Assembly (NCBI RefSeq): GCF_014698845.1
Contig: NZ_JACJTV010000005.1
Location: 1-64,000 of the forward strand
DNA length: 64,000 nucleotides
DNA from: Coleofasciculus sp. FACHB-1120
Lineage (GTDB): Bacteria; Cyanobacteriota; Cyanobacteriia; Cyanobacteriales; FACHB-T130
Direction: 5' to 3'
Of the stretch, positions 24,953 to 35,293 are shown in pieces; positions within the stretch are counted from its first letter, which is position 1, and each line of letters starts with the position of its first letter. The notes under the pieces are model-generated. The model saw only the letters and a list, made by a program, of their open reading frames with translations, was not told the origin of the DNA and searched no databases. The translations under genes and the position numbers were made by a program.

Positions 24953-26914
24953 TCAAGCCGGATGGAAATAATCGTAGATTTCCTGGGCTAACTTAGGGCC
25001 AACACCAGGAGCCTCAGTTAGCTGCTTTGGAGTTGCTTCGCGGATATAATCAATGGAACGAAAATGCGCTAAAAGTTGTTTCTGTCGCTGAAAGCCCAAT
25101 CCGGGGATTTCATCTAAACGCGATCGCCTCAGTTTATCGCTGCGCTGCTGACGGTGGAAACTGACTGCAAATCGGTGCGCCTCATCCCGCAGTCGCCGCA
25201 ACAACTGTACCCCTGGTTGTTCTGCATCTGTCTGTAACGGTGAAGACTCACCGGGTACAAAAATCTCCTCTCTCTGCTTGGCAAGACTAACAACTCGCAA
25301 GTCTTCCATTAAATTCATCTCTTGCAGTACGGCGACAACCGATGAAAGCTGACCTTTCCCGCCGTCAATCATTACTAAATCGGGCCAATCGGGATTCCCA
25401 ACTCGCTGCATTTGCGGATCTTCGGCATACTTGCGGAAACGTCGCTGGATAACTTCCGCAAGACTGGCAAAGTCGTCCGAGTGACCGGCAGTAACGGTGG
25501 GATTTTTAATTTTATAGTGGCGATAGTGCTGCTTTGCAGGTATAGCGTCAATGAAGACTACCTGAGACGCGACAGCATTGGCTCCCTGAATGTGGGAGAT
25601 ATCGTAACCTTCAATCCGGTGGGGTAAGTCGGGTAGGTCAACAATGGCGGCTAAATCTTCCATTGCTTGGGTATTGCGATCGCCTAATCGTTGCATCCGC
25701 ACTAGTTCATACTGAGCGTTGCGCTCTACCATCTCAATCAATTCTGCCTTGGTTTGCCGTTGGGGAGCAAGTAGCGTTACTTTTCGCCCTTTTCGCTCAG
25801 TTAAAAATTCTGTGAGCATTTCCCCTTCTGGCAACTCGTGCTGCACTAGAATTTCTATCGGGATTTCTACGGACTCCGCATTTGCGTAATGTTCCTCTAA
25901 CACCCGCTGCAAAATCGCTCCCGGCGTCCCCGATTGAGCTTCCGCCACAAAGCCTAAACGACCAACCAGTTTTCCCGCACGCATTTGGAATAATTGAATG
26001 CAGGCGTGTTGGGCGTCAGCCGCGAGAGCGATCGCATCCCGCGAAACGGTGTCATCTGGCAAAGACACTTTCTGATCTGCACTCAAAGACTTTAACCCGG
26101 CAATTTGGTCGCGCATCCGAGCTGCTGCCTCAAAGTTTAGCTCTTCAGCTGCCTTTTCCATATTCGCCGTTAAAATATCAATCAGTTCTCCAGCTCGTCC
26201 TTGGAAAACCATCGCGATTTTTTGGATTGTTTTGCGGTATTCTTCTGGTGAAATCAACTTTTGACATACGCCTGGACACCGCCCTAAATCGTAGTTCAGA
26301 CAAGGACGATCTTTAAATAAAGGTTGCGGACGCTGGCGGATTGGAAAGAGCCGTTTTGCGATTCGTAACGTGTTTCTCAGCAAACCTGCATCGACAAATG
26401 GACCGTAATATTTATCTTTCTCTTTTCCCAGACGCCGATTGCGAGTAATGAAAATGCGGGGATATTCTTCCGACCAAGTAACCAGGACATAGGGATATTT
26501 CTTATCATCTTTGAGCAGCACGTTAAAGTAGGGTTGATGCTGCTTAACTAGGTTGGCTTCTAGGGCGAGTGCTTCGGCTTCAGTGTCGGTGACGATAAAT
26601 TCAATTTCTGCGATTTGCCGCACCATCATCATAATGCGATCGCTCAATTTTTGAGAGTCGCGGAAATAAGAGCGAACTCGCGATCGCAATTTTTTCGACT
26701 TGCCAATGTAGAGGATGCGATCGCTCACATCCTTCATAAAATAGACCCCTGGTTCTGGCGGAATCTCTTTCAGACGGCTTTCCAGGCGCTCTGGCTCTTT
26801 GAGAAGCGGCAGAATTTTTGTAGATGCGATCGCTCCTTCAGCCGATAGATAGCCAGCTTGATTTGTGGTGGGAAATAATTCGTTCCCATTTCTTAGGATT
26901 TGCGGATCTGTCAT
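24953..26914 (-). CDS. uvrC: Excinuclease ABC subunit C
   Basis: UvrC makes both incisions in UvrABC nucleotide excision repair. At 653 residues it is full length. The GIY-YIG domain (about 50-130) includes [20 protein letters not shown]; the UVR motif (about 240-275) has [17 protein letters not shown]; the UvrC/RNase H-like domain has [10 protein letters not shown] and [13 protein letters not shown]; and a helix-hairpin-helix pair ends the protein ([19 protein letters not shown]). An N-terminal extension of about 45 residues precedes the nuclease domain. AAGGAG lies 12 bases before the ATG. Confidence 0.97.
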   Translation of the reverse strand: MTDPQILRNGNELFPTTNQAGYLSAEGAIASTKILPLLKEPERLESRLKEIPPEPGVYFMKDVSDRILYIGKSKKLRSRVRSYFRDSQKLSDRIMMMVRQIAEIEFIVTDTEAEALALEANLVKQHQPYFNVLLKDDKKYPYVLVTWSEEYPRIFITRNRRLGKEKDKYYGPFVDAGLLRNTLRIAKRLFPIRQRPQPLFKDRPCLNYDLGRCPGVCQKLISPEEYRKTIQKIAMVFQGRAGELIDILTANMEKAAEELNFEAAARMRDQIAGLKSLSADQKVSLPDDTVSRDAIALAADAQHACIQLFQMRAGKLVGRLGFVAEAQSGTPGAILQRVLEEHYANAESVEIPIEILVQHELPEGEMLTEFLTERKGRKVTLLAPQRQTKAELIEMVERNAQYELVRMQRLGDRNTQAMEDLAAIVDLPDLPHRIEGYDISHIQGANAVASQVVFIDAIPAKQHYRHYKIKNPTVTAGHSDDFASLAEVIQRRFRKYAEDPQMQRVGNPDWPDLVMIDGGKGQLSSVVAVLQEMNLMEDLRVVSLAKQREEIFVPGESSPLQTDAEQPGVQLLRRLRDEAHRFAVSFHRQQRSDKLRRSRLDEIPGLGFQRQKQLLAHFRSIDYIREATPKQLTEAPGVGPKLAQEIYDYFHPA

Positions 26915-27275
26915 CCTATATACACTCCTTGACAGCAGCAGTTGTTAATTTTTAGATCACGCCCTTGAACAAACAGTAACGGATTTCCTGCCTCGTAAAA
27001 TTTCGTAACAACCATTTTTATTTAATTTCAAATATCAGTGTAAATCCGTACTTCATGTTTTTATCGACTTCCCGACTCAGTAAAAATTCGCATTATTTTT
27101 TATTCTTAAAAGCTGCATATCTTTCCGGAAATTAGTTAAGCTTTGTTGAAGTCATTACCAGGTTAGATAAAGTTATAACGAATAATGCCAATCTTTCAAC
27201 TTTTAGGTTGAGATTGGTTTTAAAATGCTGCTACAACAACATTTTTTGCTAAGTCACCTCCCCTTGGTTCAAATT

Positions 27276-27455
27276 ATGAAAATGGAAGAGTTTGAGACTC
27301 AATATCGGAACGCTATGGATGACACGCTCAACCAACTCCAAACAGTGATTTTGTTATTGGCACAAGTAGAATCTCAGGTTAGGGGAATCAGTTCTTCTGT
27401 GCAAAATCTAAGCCTCACTGTGGAAAAATATATTAACGAAAATAAAAGTAAATAA
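27276..27455 (+). CDS. Small coiled-coil protein, function unknown
   Basis: A 59-residue protein from ATG 27276 (MKMEEFETQYRN); the frame is open back to 27225. The body is one long amphipathic helix with heptad-like Leu/Ile spacing (LNQLQTVILLLAQVESQV, SSSVQNLSLTVEKYI), suggesting a coiled coil. It resembles small conserved cyanobacterial proteins, but I cannot name a family. It is convergent with the response regulator. Confidence 0.5.
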   Translation: MKMEEFETQYRNAMDDTLNQLQTVILLLAQVESQVRGISSSVQNLSLTVEKYINENKSK

Positions 27456-27489
27456 CGATTGATTTAATTCCCAGAAGTTTACGAAGTCG

Positions 27490-27975
27490 TTAACGAATTT
27501 CTTCTGCAATCGCTTGTCTCAAAGAAACTAGATTGACAGGTTTCACAAAGAACTGACGTGCCCCCAAACTAATGGCACGCTCTTCATCTGCTTGAAAAGC
27601 ATAAGCGGAAACGACAAACACGGGAATGTGGAGCCAGTCTGACCCTTGTTGGATTTGCTGGAGTAGCGTATAGCCATCAATGTCTGGTAACTTTAAGTCT
27701 AGCAAAACTAAGTGAGGCTGAAAGTCAGCCATCGTCTGAAAAAAATCAGCCCCCCCTGCTAGGGAGAAAACTTGGTATCCCAGATAACCAAGATAGTCGC
27801 TTAGCAGCTGTCGATTCGTTTGGTTATCCTCAACGAGCAAAATTCGTTTAGGAGACGATTCAGCACTGAAGTCTGAATTCGAGTTGAATTTTGAGCGTTC
27901 AGTCTCACCGCTCCCGTTAAATCTGCCTGGGAAGATAGTTAAAATTGATACGATCATTAAGTGAATCCGTTGCAC
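27490..27975 (-). CDS. Single-domain response regulator (CheY-like)
   Basis: The receiver domain spans about residues 43-161 (KRILLVEDNQTNRQ, phosphoacceptor Asp93 in LLDLKLPDID, Ser/Thr site FVVSAYA, Lys in FFVKPVN). There is no output domain, so it would act through protein contact with a kinase or effector. The first 40 residues are non-conserved; GTG at 27975 or ATG at 27957 may be the start. No partner kinase is adjacent. Confidence 0.9.
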   Translation of the reverse strand: MQRIHLMIVSILTIFPGRFNGSGETERSKFNSNSDFSAESSPKRILLVEDNQTNRQLLSDYLGYLGYQVFSLAGGADFFQTMADFQPHLVLLDLKLPDIDGYTLLQQIQQGSDWLHIPVFVVSAYAFQADEERAISLGARQFFVKPVNLVSLRQAIAEEIR

Positions 27976-29156
27976 TCAGTGTAGCTACAACTTTATTAAT
28001 AAGTTATTCGATTAACAATAGATCAAAGTTGAATGGCACTTAACTTTTGCCCCGAGAGACTGTCTGAGAAGTGTCAAAATTCGTTTTTGTCCCCCCAGCC
28101 CCCCGAAGAGAGCGCCACTACGCTAGAAAAAAGGCGGACAATCAACTCATGAGTTCACCTTTTGAAGGGGGATTTAGAGGGAGCGAAGGTGCCGCAACGT
28201 AGCAATAGAAACTTTTCAGACATCCTCTGAACTAAAGTACCCTACCATTCGCGAACGCTAACGGGAACGCGAATGGTAACCTTCTTGGGCAACGGGCTAA
28301 GAGCTAAAGTCAGTTAAAACTGACCCAAATACTGCCAAAGCAAAAGCTTTCAACCTGTTTTAACAGGCTGAAAGCTTAAGGTGAGAGATTTACCTCAAGG
28401 CTCTTATTTTAGTTCCATTCGATCAAAGTTCAGGTTTAGGCGAACTTAAAAATCGACGTGCTGGGGTATTAGCAGGATACTTATCTTTTCAGTATGGCTT
28501 AGGGTATGTCAGGCTAAGGGAATTCCTAGTGTCTGAAAAAGTTTCAGCAACGTTGTAATATATAGCACTCCCAGCAAAGTCAGAATGAATTCAGATAAGC
28601 GAGTAGTTTGCCAAGACAATTTTGATGATTTGTTCCAGAGGTCATGAATGGCGTCTTTATGGTAAACAAACCCTTCAGATCAAGCCGGACATAGTGCGAG
28701 ACGAGTGACGCCTGAAAAGCATCTTTTCATCCCTCAGTTGTTCAAATTAGACTCCTAAACAAGTTAGCTGTTTCGTTCCCATGATGCTCCAGAAGCTCCA
28801 AGACCAAGGATTCTAGGAACACTGCCTTCGGGCGCATCTCGTTTTTAAAAACATTATTTACCATTGAGAACTCTACTCCAACCCTCATGAATCAGAATTC
28901 TTCCTTATCTTTGCTCCGAAAAGCGAGGAGATTGAAGGGGGTACGGGGAGAGTGAATCTTGCCTTGTTCCGTGAACCGGGGATTGAGGGGGTTCCTCCAT
29001 TACAGAAGTATCTGTTTGAGGTAATTGGTGAAATGGTATCACTTGGAAAAATGCCTAAAAGAAGTGGGTAAAAATGGAATTTATCTCTTACCGTAAACAG
29101 TGAGAAATGAGGTGGTATTCCGGATTGCAAGCAACGCTTAAATTACAACAAAAAAA
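27976..29156. other. Long intergenic region without a clear gene
   Basis: About 1.2 kb with no convincing coding frame. It holds the strong hairpin at 28344-28377 and several short palindromes with inverted gene-fragment character (for example GCGAACGCTAACGGGAACGCGAATGG near 28248-28272). It is probably a repeat-rich spacer. Confidence 0.45.
28344..28377. repeat. 16-bp hairpin (AAGCTTTCA...TGAAAGCTT)
   Basis: AAGCTTTCAACCTGTT (28344-28359) pairs with AACAGGCTGAAAGCTT (28362-28377) with one mismatch and a 2-base spacer. It has no T-run and no adjacent gene end, so it looks like a dispersed palindromic repeat rather than a terminator. Confidence 0.7.
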
Positions 29157-29180
29157 GGGAGCAGATAGCTCCCTTTTTTT
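29157..29180. terminator. Bidirectional Rho-independent terminator
   Basis: GGGAGC (29157-29162) pairs with GCTCCC (29168-29173), with seven A before and seven T after. It lies 28 bases beyond the stop of the PEP-CTERM gene at 29208 and would end that transcript on the minus strand. Confidence 0.88.
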
Positions 29181-29207
29181 AGCCTAAGACTGTGAAAAGT
29201 GCAAAAT

Positions 29208-29858
29208 TTATGCTGCTTTTTGCAACTTGCGCTTAGCAGCAAAGAACCCACCCAAACCAATTAAACCCAACAATGCGGAAGGTTCGGGTACGTCGAGGGG
29301 TGTTGCCGTCTGGGAAACCTTGAAATTCACAGATGCCTGAACAGGTATAGATCCAAAAGCAGTACCCGATGCAGAACCTTCACCAGAAATATTACAGGTA
29401 CCACTTAGGCACACTTTAATCTTATCGAACTCATAGTCTTTGACAGTCAAGATATCGGTAATCTTGTTGTAAGAGAAATTAAATGTAGAAAGAAAATCGG
29501 TTTGACTATAGCTTAAACCCTTGAAGATGGAGCCAAAACCGCTAAAAGAATTGATGGAACCATTATTACTGAGGTAACTACCAAAATAATTTCCTAAATA
29601 ACTGAAAGGATTATCTATGGTTAGTTCTGAATCTCCTTCATCTTGCAGCCTACCGCTGAGATTATCGATAATGTAGCTCTTGTCTACATCTAGAGTGAAA
29701 GGTATTGTCCCAAGGAATGAAGAAACAGTGGCATCAACCTGCCCAACATAATCGAGTTTTGTCAACTGGGCTGCCTCAACAGGAGACATACCAATTGTGC
29801 CAAAAGTGACAACGGCTGGTCCCGCAGTAGCGATTGATAACTTTACATTCTTAAACAT
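29208..29858 (-). CDS. PEP-CTERM sorting-signal protein 1
   Basis: A 216-residue exported protein. A signal-like N-terminus (LSIATAGPAVVTFGTIGMSPVEAA) is followed by a Ser/Gly-rich beta-type body. The C-terminal tripartite signal is VPEPSALLGLIGLGGFFAAKRK: a VPEP motif, a hydrophobic helix and a basic tail. Exosortase is thought to process such signals and send the protein to the envelope or extracellular matrix. GGAGA lies before the ATG. The neighbour at 30180 has the same signal and the two share an upstream palindrome. The body matches no family I know. Confidence 0.9.
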   Translation of the reverse strand: MFKNVKLSIATAGPAVVTFGTIGMSPVEAAQLTKLDYVGQVDATVSSFLGTIPFTLDVDKSYIIDNLSGRLQDEGDSELTIDNPFSYLGNYFGSYLSNNGSINSFSGFGSIFKGLSYSQTDFLSTFNFSYNKITDILTVKDYEFDKIKVCLSGTCNISGEGSASGTAFGSIPVQASVNFKVSQTATPLDVPEPSALLGLIGLGGFFAAKRKLQKAA

Positions 29859-30042
29859 TTTGACGTCTCCATCAGTTCTAGGATTGTGCTTTTCTACAGC
29901 AACCGCAACCAGACATTCAGGCGTATTTTCGGTTTCCTATTTCTGGTGCGACTGAACTTCTTGGCACCCTCAGTATATTTGTCTATTTTTTTACTGTATC
30001 TGTCATAACTTAGTTGAATTTACGGGGAAGTTGGTAAAGATA

Positions 30043-30057
30043 CCGTAAATTTACTGT
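30043..30057. promoter_or_regulatory. Palindrome CCGTAAATTTACTGT upstream of PEP-CTERM gene 1
   Basis: The site lies 185 bases before the start at 29858. The same 15-bp motif (CCGTAAATTTAC then C/G/T, GT) occurs twice upstream of PEP-CTERM gene 2. This suggests one regulator binds upstream of both genes. Confidence 0.5.
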
Positions 30058-30179
30058 GATGTTTGTATAAAGAAAAAATCGGCCCGCCTCTTTCTAGTGA
30101 CGGTGCCGATAAATTTACGATTCTTAGCGAACCATTGACACTGCTAGCTTTTTATATAGAACCGCAGTGACTGCAGAAT

Positions 30180-31055
30180 TTAGGCTTTTTTCAGCATCTT
30201 GCGCTTGGCAGCAAAGAAACCACCTACACTTAGCAGACCCAGCATCGCTGAGGGTTCGGGAACTGATTCTGTTGTGGGTGGAACCCCATCAATTGTCAGT
30301 TCGTAGTTGCCGGTGTGTGAGGACTTTTTGCCTGTTTTGTCAAACTCACCTTTTTCATACAGTCCAGAGTTTGTGGCAAAGAAGTTGTATTTATATTCAG
30401 TCTTCCCCTCATAGGTGACTTTGACAACTTCGCTGGCTTGGAAGCCCTTTGGCACAAAAGAATAAAGGGTACTTAAATCGCTGTGACCCGCTAGCCCAAA
30501 GCTAATCTTGCCAGTAGCATCGTCTTGGTTGACATAAGAGATATTGGCGTCACTTGATTTTTGGAATCCGCCGCTGCTCAAAAAGACGTTATACAACAAT
30601 GCGTTTGCAGTTTGCCCGGCCTTGCTGACGAATTCGCTAAACCACTTGTTAGCAAGGTTTGACGCTCCATAGGCTGTAGTATAACCCGTGTCAGTTGTAA
30701 ACCAGTCTAGCCCTGTCAGACTGCTGAAGGTAATATTTTTGCCGCCAATCATTCCGCTCAAGCTAGTTACCGGAGCGTTTTTAAAGGCGGTCAGGCTTTT
30801 ATATGTGTTATTTTCGCTGCTGGAAAATAGCTCTACGTTTCCAGTGGGATTGCTGCTATCGCCACTCAAGATATTGGTCAAATCAGCGGATGGATTGGCA
30901 TAGGTATAACCATCCTTCGAGTCATATTTGATGATGTCAGTTCCCGTGATGGTTGCGCCTGTGAGGGTTCCAGCAAATGCTGGGGCGCTAGCGATCGCAC
31001 TGAGGCTTGCCAACACTGAAGCGCTGAGCAAAATTTTCTTGATAGTACCTGTCAT
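30180..31055 (-). CDS. PEP-CTERM sorting-signal protein 2
   Basis: A 291-residue exported protein. ATG 31055 is preferred over an in-frame GTG at 31070 because GGAG lies about 8 bases before it. The signal peptide has hydrophobic ILLSASVLASLSAIASAPAFA (about 8-28). The body is Gly/Ser/Thr-rich with NSFFATNSGLYEKGEF-type strands. The C-terminus carries SVPEPSAMLGLLSVGGFFAAKRK, the same VPEP-helix-basic signal as the neighbour. It has no recognised catalytic domain and may be a surface or matrix protein. No exosortase gene is in the window. Confidence 0.9.
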   Translation of the reverse strand: MTGTIKKILLSASVLASLSAIASAPAFAGTLTGATITGTDIIKYDSKDGYTYANPSADLTNILSGDSSNPTGNVELFSSSENNTYKSLTAFKNAPVTSLSGMIGGKNITFSSLTGLDWFTTDTGYTTAYGASNLANKWFSEFVSKAGQTANALLYNVFLSSGGFQKSSDANISYVNQDDATGKISFGLAGHSDLSTLYSFVPKGFQASEVVKVTYEGKTEYKYNFFATNSGLYEKGEFDKTGKKSSHTGNYELTIDGVPPTTESVPEPSAMLGLLSVGGFFAAKRKMLKKA

Positions 31056-31665
31056 TTTGTGTGTCTCCACAAGTTTTCTGTCTAGATGAGTTTTGCTTGA
31101 TAACGCGCACAGTAGCTAGGGCGCGGTCAGTTTTAGATCGGGGTTCACAGTTCTAAATAAGCAGGAACTATGATAAATAGCCCGTTTTTTTAGCCTGGTC
31201 TTGTTATTTGCCTGTCTGTATCTAATATATTCAAATAATCTGTCTTAATTAGTAAACTTTTGATGATCTCTAGTAAAGTTTGAGTAAAAGATTGGAGGGG
31301 AAAAACGATTTGATTTCCCCGTATACTGACCGTAAGAATACAGGTAAATCACAGACATAAGCCTAAAATCAGGAAGATATCTAAAATTGAAATTCTGTCA
31401 AGAGTAGTTTCCAGGAGCATAAGCTATTCGGCATTTAAGCTACATAACCTTTAGGGGCATTGCCAGTCTTTAGTTGTTCCAGAGGCAAGCGATCGCCTCT
31501 GTCCGTCTGGTGCTACCGCTTTCTGATAAGGCTGAGTGCTGAAGACAAAGCATCTATTTGAATCTAGGCTGCATTAACTGCCTAAAAACTTACTGTTTCT
31601 AACTAGATTTTGTACTTCCAGTTATTTCTTATTTCGCGAAATTTATAGAGATTTCAAAGAACTGA

Positions 31666-31691
31666 CCGTAAATTTACCGTAAATTTACGGT
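31666..31691. promoter_or_regulatory. Two overlapping CCGTAAATTTAC(C/G)GT palindromes
   Basis: Sites at 31666-31680 and 31677-31691 overlap by 4 bases. They lie about 610 bases before PEP-CTERM gene 2 and are near-identical to the site at 30043-30057. A partial GACCGTAA is also found near 31326. The distance from the gene is large, so an operator role is not established. Confidence 0.45.
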
Positions 31692-31859
31692 TATGTTGAA
31701 CGCTTCAAAAAAATAGCTCCGCTCTCTTTTTGAGGTGAAGCTAATCAGCTATTGTGCATTTAATTTGACTATTTACTTGGCACCGAGGGGCAGGCGTTAA
31801 GTCTTGTCAGGCGCAAGTCTTATACTTGCAGATGTTTTAGGCAGCGATCGCTATCATTT

Positions 31860-33029
31860 TCACTTAGACATTACTGGGGATATCTTTTCAACCGCCATTT
31901 CTAATACCTCTGGATCGTGTACCAACGCAAACCGTACATATCCTTCTCCAGATTTACCAAAACCGGCACCGGGTGAGGCAGCAACGCCAGTAGTTTCTAC
32001 CAGATGGGTGCAAAAGCCGATGGAGTCCTGTGCCCACGGTTCTGGCAATTTAGCCCAAACATACATGGTGGCAGATGGGGTAGGAACCTCCCAGCCAATT
32101 CTGTGAAGCGCTTTGACAAAGGCATCCCGGCGTTGGCGGAAGGTTTCAACTGCCGCCTTAACACCCTCTTGAGAGCCACTCAGGGCAGCGATCGCTCCAT
32201 TCAAAATTCCTTGGTATTGGTTGAAATCAACTGCCGCTTTCACCTGGCGCAAGGCGCGGATCAGATTTGCATTCCCAATTGCGTAGCCAATGCGAAAGCC
32301 GCCCATGTTATAAGACTTCGATAAAGTAAAAAACTCGATCGAGACGCTTTTTTCGGGGTCGGCTTGTAAAATCGAGGGAACCGCAACGTCTTCAAATACG
32401 AGATCGGCGTAGGGAAAATCGTGAACCAGCACTAGATTATGACGCTGGCAAAAATCAACCGCTGTCTGGAAAAAAGATAAGGGCGCGATCGCAGTTGTGG
32501 GATTGTGAGGATAGCTCAGTACCATCATCCGTGACTGAGCCAAAACCGGCAAGGGGATCTCCTCAAACACCGGCAAAAACCCATTTTCCGCCCGTAGTGG
32601 CATCGGGCAAATTTGACCACCGGCTAGGTAAACTCCTCCCGCATGGGATGGATAACCTGGATCAAGCAGTAAGGCAAAATCCCCTGGATTCAGCACTGCC
32701 AAGGGTAAATGAGCGGTGCCTTCCTGGGAACCAATCAGGGTCAGCACTTCGGTTTCCGGGTCAACCGGAATCCCGTATTTCTGGGTGTACCAGCGAGCGG
32801 CAGCTTGACGAAAAGCTTGAGTGCCGTGAAACAGCAAATAGCCGTGGGTTTTGGGGTCAGATAAAGATTGGGCGATCGCGTCGATAACCCGATCTGACGC
32901 CGGTAAATCGGAGGAACCCAGCGATAGATCGATGATGTTTTGTCCCGCTGTCCTGGCTGTTGCCTTTGCCCGATCCATATCGGCAAACACATTGGTTTGC
33001 AGGGGTTGTAAACGCTTGGCGAACTGCAT
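31860..33029 (-). CDS. PLP-dependent aminotransferase, class I/II (LL-DAP aminotransferase-like)
   Basis: A 389-residue fold-type I aminotransferase. The PLP lysine lies in FFTLSKSYNMGGFRIGY, with substrate and phosphate contacts in LSLGSSDLPASD, IGSQEGTAHL, and DPGYPSHAGG. The family includes LL-diaminopimelate and alanine/glutamate aminotransferases. In cyanobacteria a DapL-like function in lysine and peptidoglycan synthesis is possible, but the exact substrate cannot be told. Confidence 0.88.
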   Translation of the reverse strand: MQFAKRLQPLQTNVFADMDRAKATARTAGQNIIDLSLGSSDLPASDRVIDAIAQSLSDPKTHGYLLFHGTQAFRQAAARWYTQKYGIPVDPETEVLTLIGSQEGTAHLPLAVLNPGDFALLLDPGYPSHAGGVYLAGGQICPMPLRAENGFLPVFEEIPLPVLAQSRMMVLSYPHNPTTAIAPLSFFQTAVDFCQRHNLVLVHDFPYADLVFEDVAVPSILQADPEKSVSIEFFTLSKSYNMGGFRIGYAIGNANLIRALRQVKAAVDFNQYQGILNGAIAALSGSQEGVKAAVETFRQRRDAFVKALHRIGWEVPTPSATMYVWAKLPEPWAQDSIGFCTHLVETTGVAASPGAGFGKSGEGYVRFALVHDPEVLEMAVEKISPVMSK

Positions 33030-33030
33030 A

Positions 33031-33075
33031 TTTAGTCTTTAGTCCTTAGTCCTTAGTCGCTAGTCCTTAGTCTGT
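33031..33075. repeat. Heptanucleotide tandem repeat (TTAGTCC)
   Basis: At least five imperfect TTAGTCC/TTAGTCT/TAGTCGC units run head to tail just upstream of the aminotransferase start. Short tandemly repeated heptamers are a known feature of filamentous cyanobacteria. Confidence 0.75.
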
Positions 33076-33134
33076 TGTCCGGTGTTTTTTGTCTCTCACC
33101 GAGCGATGACTAATGACGAATGACTACTGACTGT

Positions 33135-33458
33135 TTACAGGTGAGTTTCCAGGATACTCATTAATTTCTGCTTCCCAATCGCTCCCTCATAAGATTCAAT
33201 CACCTCACTGTCCTTAAACAGCCTGAGAGCTGGAAGACCTTCTACTTTGTACTTTGCCACAGTTTCGGGATTGGGGTCGCTTTCCATTTTCACGACCTTG
33301 AGGCGATCGCCATAAGTTTCCGCAGCGGCTTGCACGGCTGGTGCTACGAGGCGGCAAGGGCCGCACCAAGACGCCCAGAAGTACACTAATACTGGCTGAG
33401 TGGCTTTCAGGACTTCTGTTTCAAACTCTGCATCATTAATTGAGATTGTGCTGCTCAT
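33135..33458 (-). CDS. Thioredoxin
   Basis: A thioredoxin of 107 residues from the ATG at 33458 (an ATG at 33476 is also open). The active site WCGPC lies at 31-35 in YFWASWCGPCR, and the cis-Pro is in EGLPALRLF. It reduces protein disulfides in the cytoplasm. The sequence departs from classic TrxA (VESDPNPETVAKYKV), so it may be one of the minor cyanobacterial types. GGGGGTGAC precedes the chosen start. Confidence 0.93.
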   Translation of the reverse strand: MSSTISINDAEFETEVLKATQPVLVYFWASWCGPCRLVAPAVQAAAETYGDRLKVVKMESDPNPETVAKYKVEGLPALRLFKDSEVIESYEGAIGKQKLMSILETHL

Positions 33459-33476
33459 GTCACCCCCGATTGACAT

Positions 33477-34272
33477 TTATATTATTGCTTCACCTACTTA
33501 ACACGGTATTCAAAACCGTTGCCAGTGGGCAGGAAAGCAATCAAGGTTTACGCCTTATTGATTGTAATACAGTACCTCAGGCGGTTCGTTGGGAATGGGG
33601 GTACATCAAGGAAATTTGCGATCGCACTTGATGAGTACAAAAGCTTTATTCAGAGCTGTAATCTGGACAGTTGTATCTGTATTTTCTTATTTCAAGTAGT
33701 TTGAAGTTTATTTTTTAAGCGAACTTATGTCTAATTACTAACAACTGATTCACGGCTTTGTCAAAATTAAATCACCGACTTGGGCATGCTCGGCATCACC
33801 AATCTTTACCCCTATGGCATCAATGATGCTCACTTTAGCTAAAATGCACGCCAGCAAGCGAAAAGTCATCCTAAAATCTTCAACTTGCCATGCTCCTCAA
33901 CGCAGAAAACACACCCGAACGCAGGTAGTTCAACCTACAAAAATCTTCAATTTAATTGCATTCGCCTACTTCAGTCGAATGGCACTAACTTAAGAGGAAT
34001 GTCGCTGACTTCAGCCCTAAACTAAAGTTTTGTCTATCTAAAAGCTAAAATCCGTTTCAATGGGTTCAAAGACTTACAAGTAAGCTAAAGCTTAGTTTAG
34101 CTTTAAGCCGGAAATTTATTTTCAGGGTGCTTGCCTCAGTGTAATTTGCCTTAAGTCATTCAATTATGGCAAGATAGACGCTCCAAATCCCATCACCAAT
34201 GAGTGTCAAATGGATGCAGAGCGGTCTATCAGAGCTTTGATTCGTAGATAAATTATCGAAAAGTGCAGGAGC
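33477..34272. other. Intergenic stretch, no gene seen
   Basis: No coding frame of convincing composition. A cluster of short inverted AGCTAAAGCTTAGTTTAGCTTT-type repeats lies at 34080-34105. No RNA gene was recognised. Confidence 0.4.
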
Positions 34273-35049
34273 CTACAGGTTATCCAATTGCTTTTTCAGG
34301 TCTTCTAATTCGTTGTCAACTGCGGAATTAGATTTAGGGGTAGAGGAAGTGGTTGGGTTTCCTGCCGGTAGTTGCGCTTGAGTGGTGGAAGAACCAGCCA
34401 ACTGCGCTTTCATTGCTGCCAATTCGTCATCAACATCGTTGCCAGATTCGAGCATGGCAAATTGCTGATCTAAATCATTCCCTACCAACTCTCCAACCGC
34501 CGTGGAACGAGCTTCTAGTTCCAAAACTTTTTCTTCCATCCGCTCAAAAGCACCCATCGCGTTGCTGGTATTCAGCCGTCCGACTGCGCCTTGCAACTGC
34601 TCCTGAGCCTTGGCAGCTTGTGCCCGTGCCTTGAGCATATCTTTCTTGGTCTTGGCTTCGGAAATTTTACTTTCTAGGGCAATTAGGTTGCGCTTGAGGG
34701 TGTCCACCTGAGTGGTTTGCTGATCCAAGCTAGCTTTTAGGGTAGCGGCAGTGTCAGCGTTTGACTTCTTGCGTATCAGCGCTTCTTTAGCGAGATGTTC
34801 ATCGCCTTTTTGTAGAGCTAACTGGGCACGTTGTTGCCAGTTGTTTGCTTCAGTTTGGTTTTGGTTGTATTGTTGCTGAGTCCGTTTTTGGCTGGCAATG
34901 GATCTGGCAACAGCCTGACGCAACTGCACCAGGTCTTCCTGCATATCGATGATGGACTGTTCCAGAATTTTTTCTGGGTCTTCAGCCTTGCTGACCACAT
35001 CGTTAAGATTGGCTCGGACGACTCGGCTAATGCGATCGAATAATCCCAT
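34273..35049 (-). CDS. vipp1: Vipp1/IM30, PspA family, membrane-remodelling protein
   Basis: A 258-residue PspA/IM30 protein that forms rings and rods on membranes and supports thylakoid biogenesis and repair. The amphipathic helix MGLFDRISRVVRANLNDVV is followed by the long coiled-coil helical core (VSKAEDPEKILEQ, QEDLVQLRQAVA, EAKTKKDMLKARAQAAKAQ, AFERMEEKVLELEA). A C-terminal extension of about 35 residues ends DNELEDLKKQLDNL, the Vipp1-specific tail. It closely resembles the neighbour at 35294, so they are tandem paralogues. Confidence 0.93.
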   Translation of the reverse strand: MGLFDRISRVVRANLNDVVSKAEDPEKILEQSIIDMQEDLVQLRQAVARSIASQKRTQQQYNQNQTEANNWQQRAQLALQKGDEHLAKEALIRKKSNADTAATLKASLDQQTTQVDTLKRNLIALESKISEAKTKKDMLKARAQAAKAQEQLQGAVGRLNTSNAMGAFERMEEKVLELEARSTAVGELVGNDLDQQFAMLESGNDVDDELAAMKAQLAGSSTTQAQLPAGNPTTSSTPKSNSAVDNELEDLKKQLDNL

Positions 35050-35293
35050 GACGCTGTTTATCCTCTTGGCGTGTACTAATGTAGGTATTTCCAGGCTCTC
35101 TTCGTAGCCTTGAGCAAGTTCAATTTAGGAGGTCAGATTTTCCATCGGTGCAGTAGTCGGCAATTGTTCCAAACCCCATTTCTAGTCTAGGGCGCTAGGC
35201 AAGAGTGACTTGGGCAACCTTCAGGAATCGTTAAAGACCCAACACTTTTCTTCCTAGTCTAGAAACTTCTAGTCCAAAGCGGTAGTTTCCAGA

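Noticed and set aside
28885-29130. 81-residue minus-strand frame downstream of PEP-CTERM gene 1
   Set aside because: No ribosome-binding site or family. It lies just beyond a strong terminator in a repeat-rich spacer.
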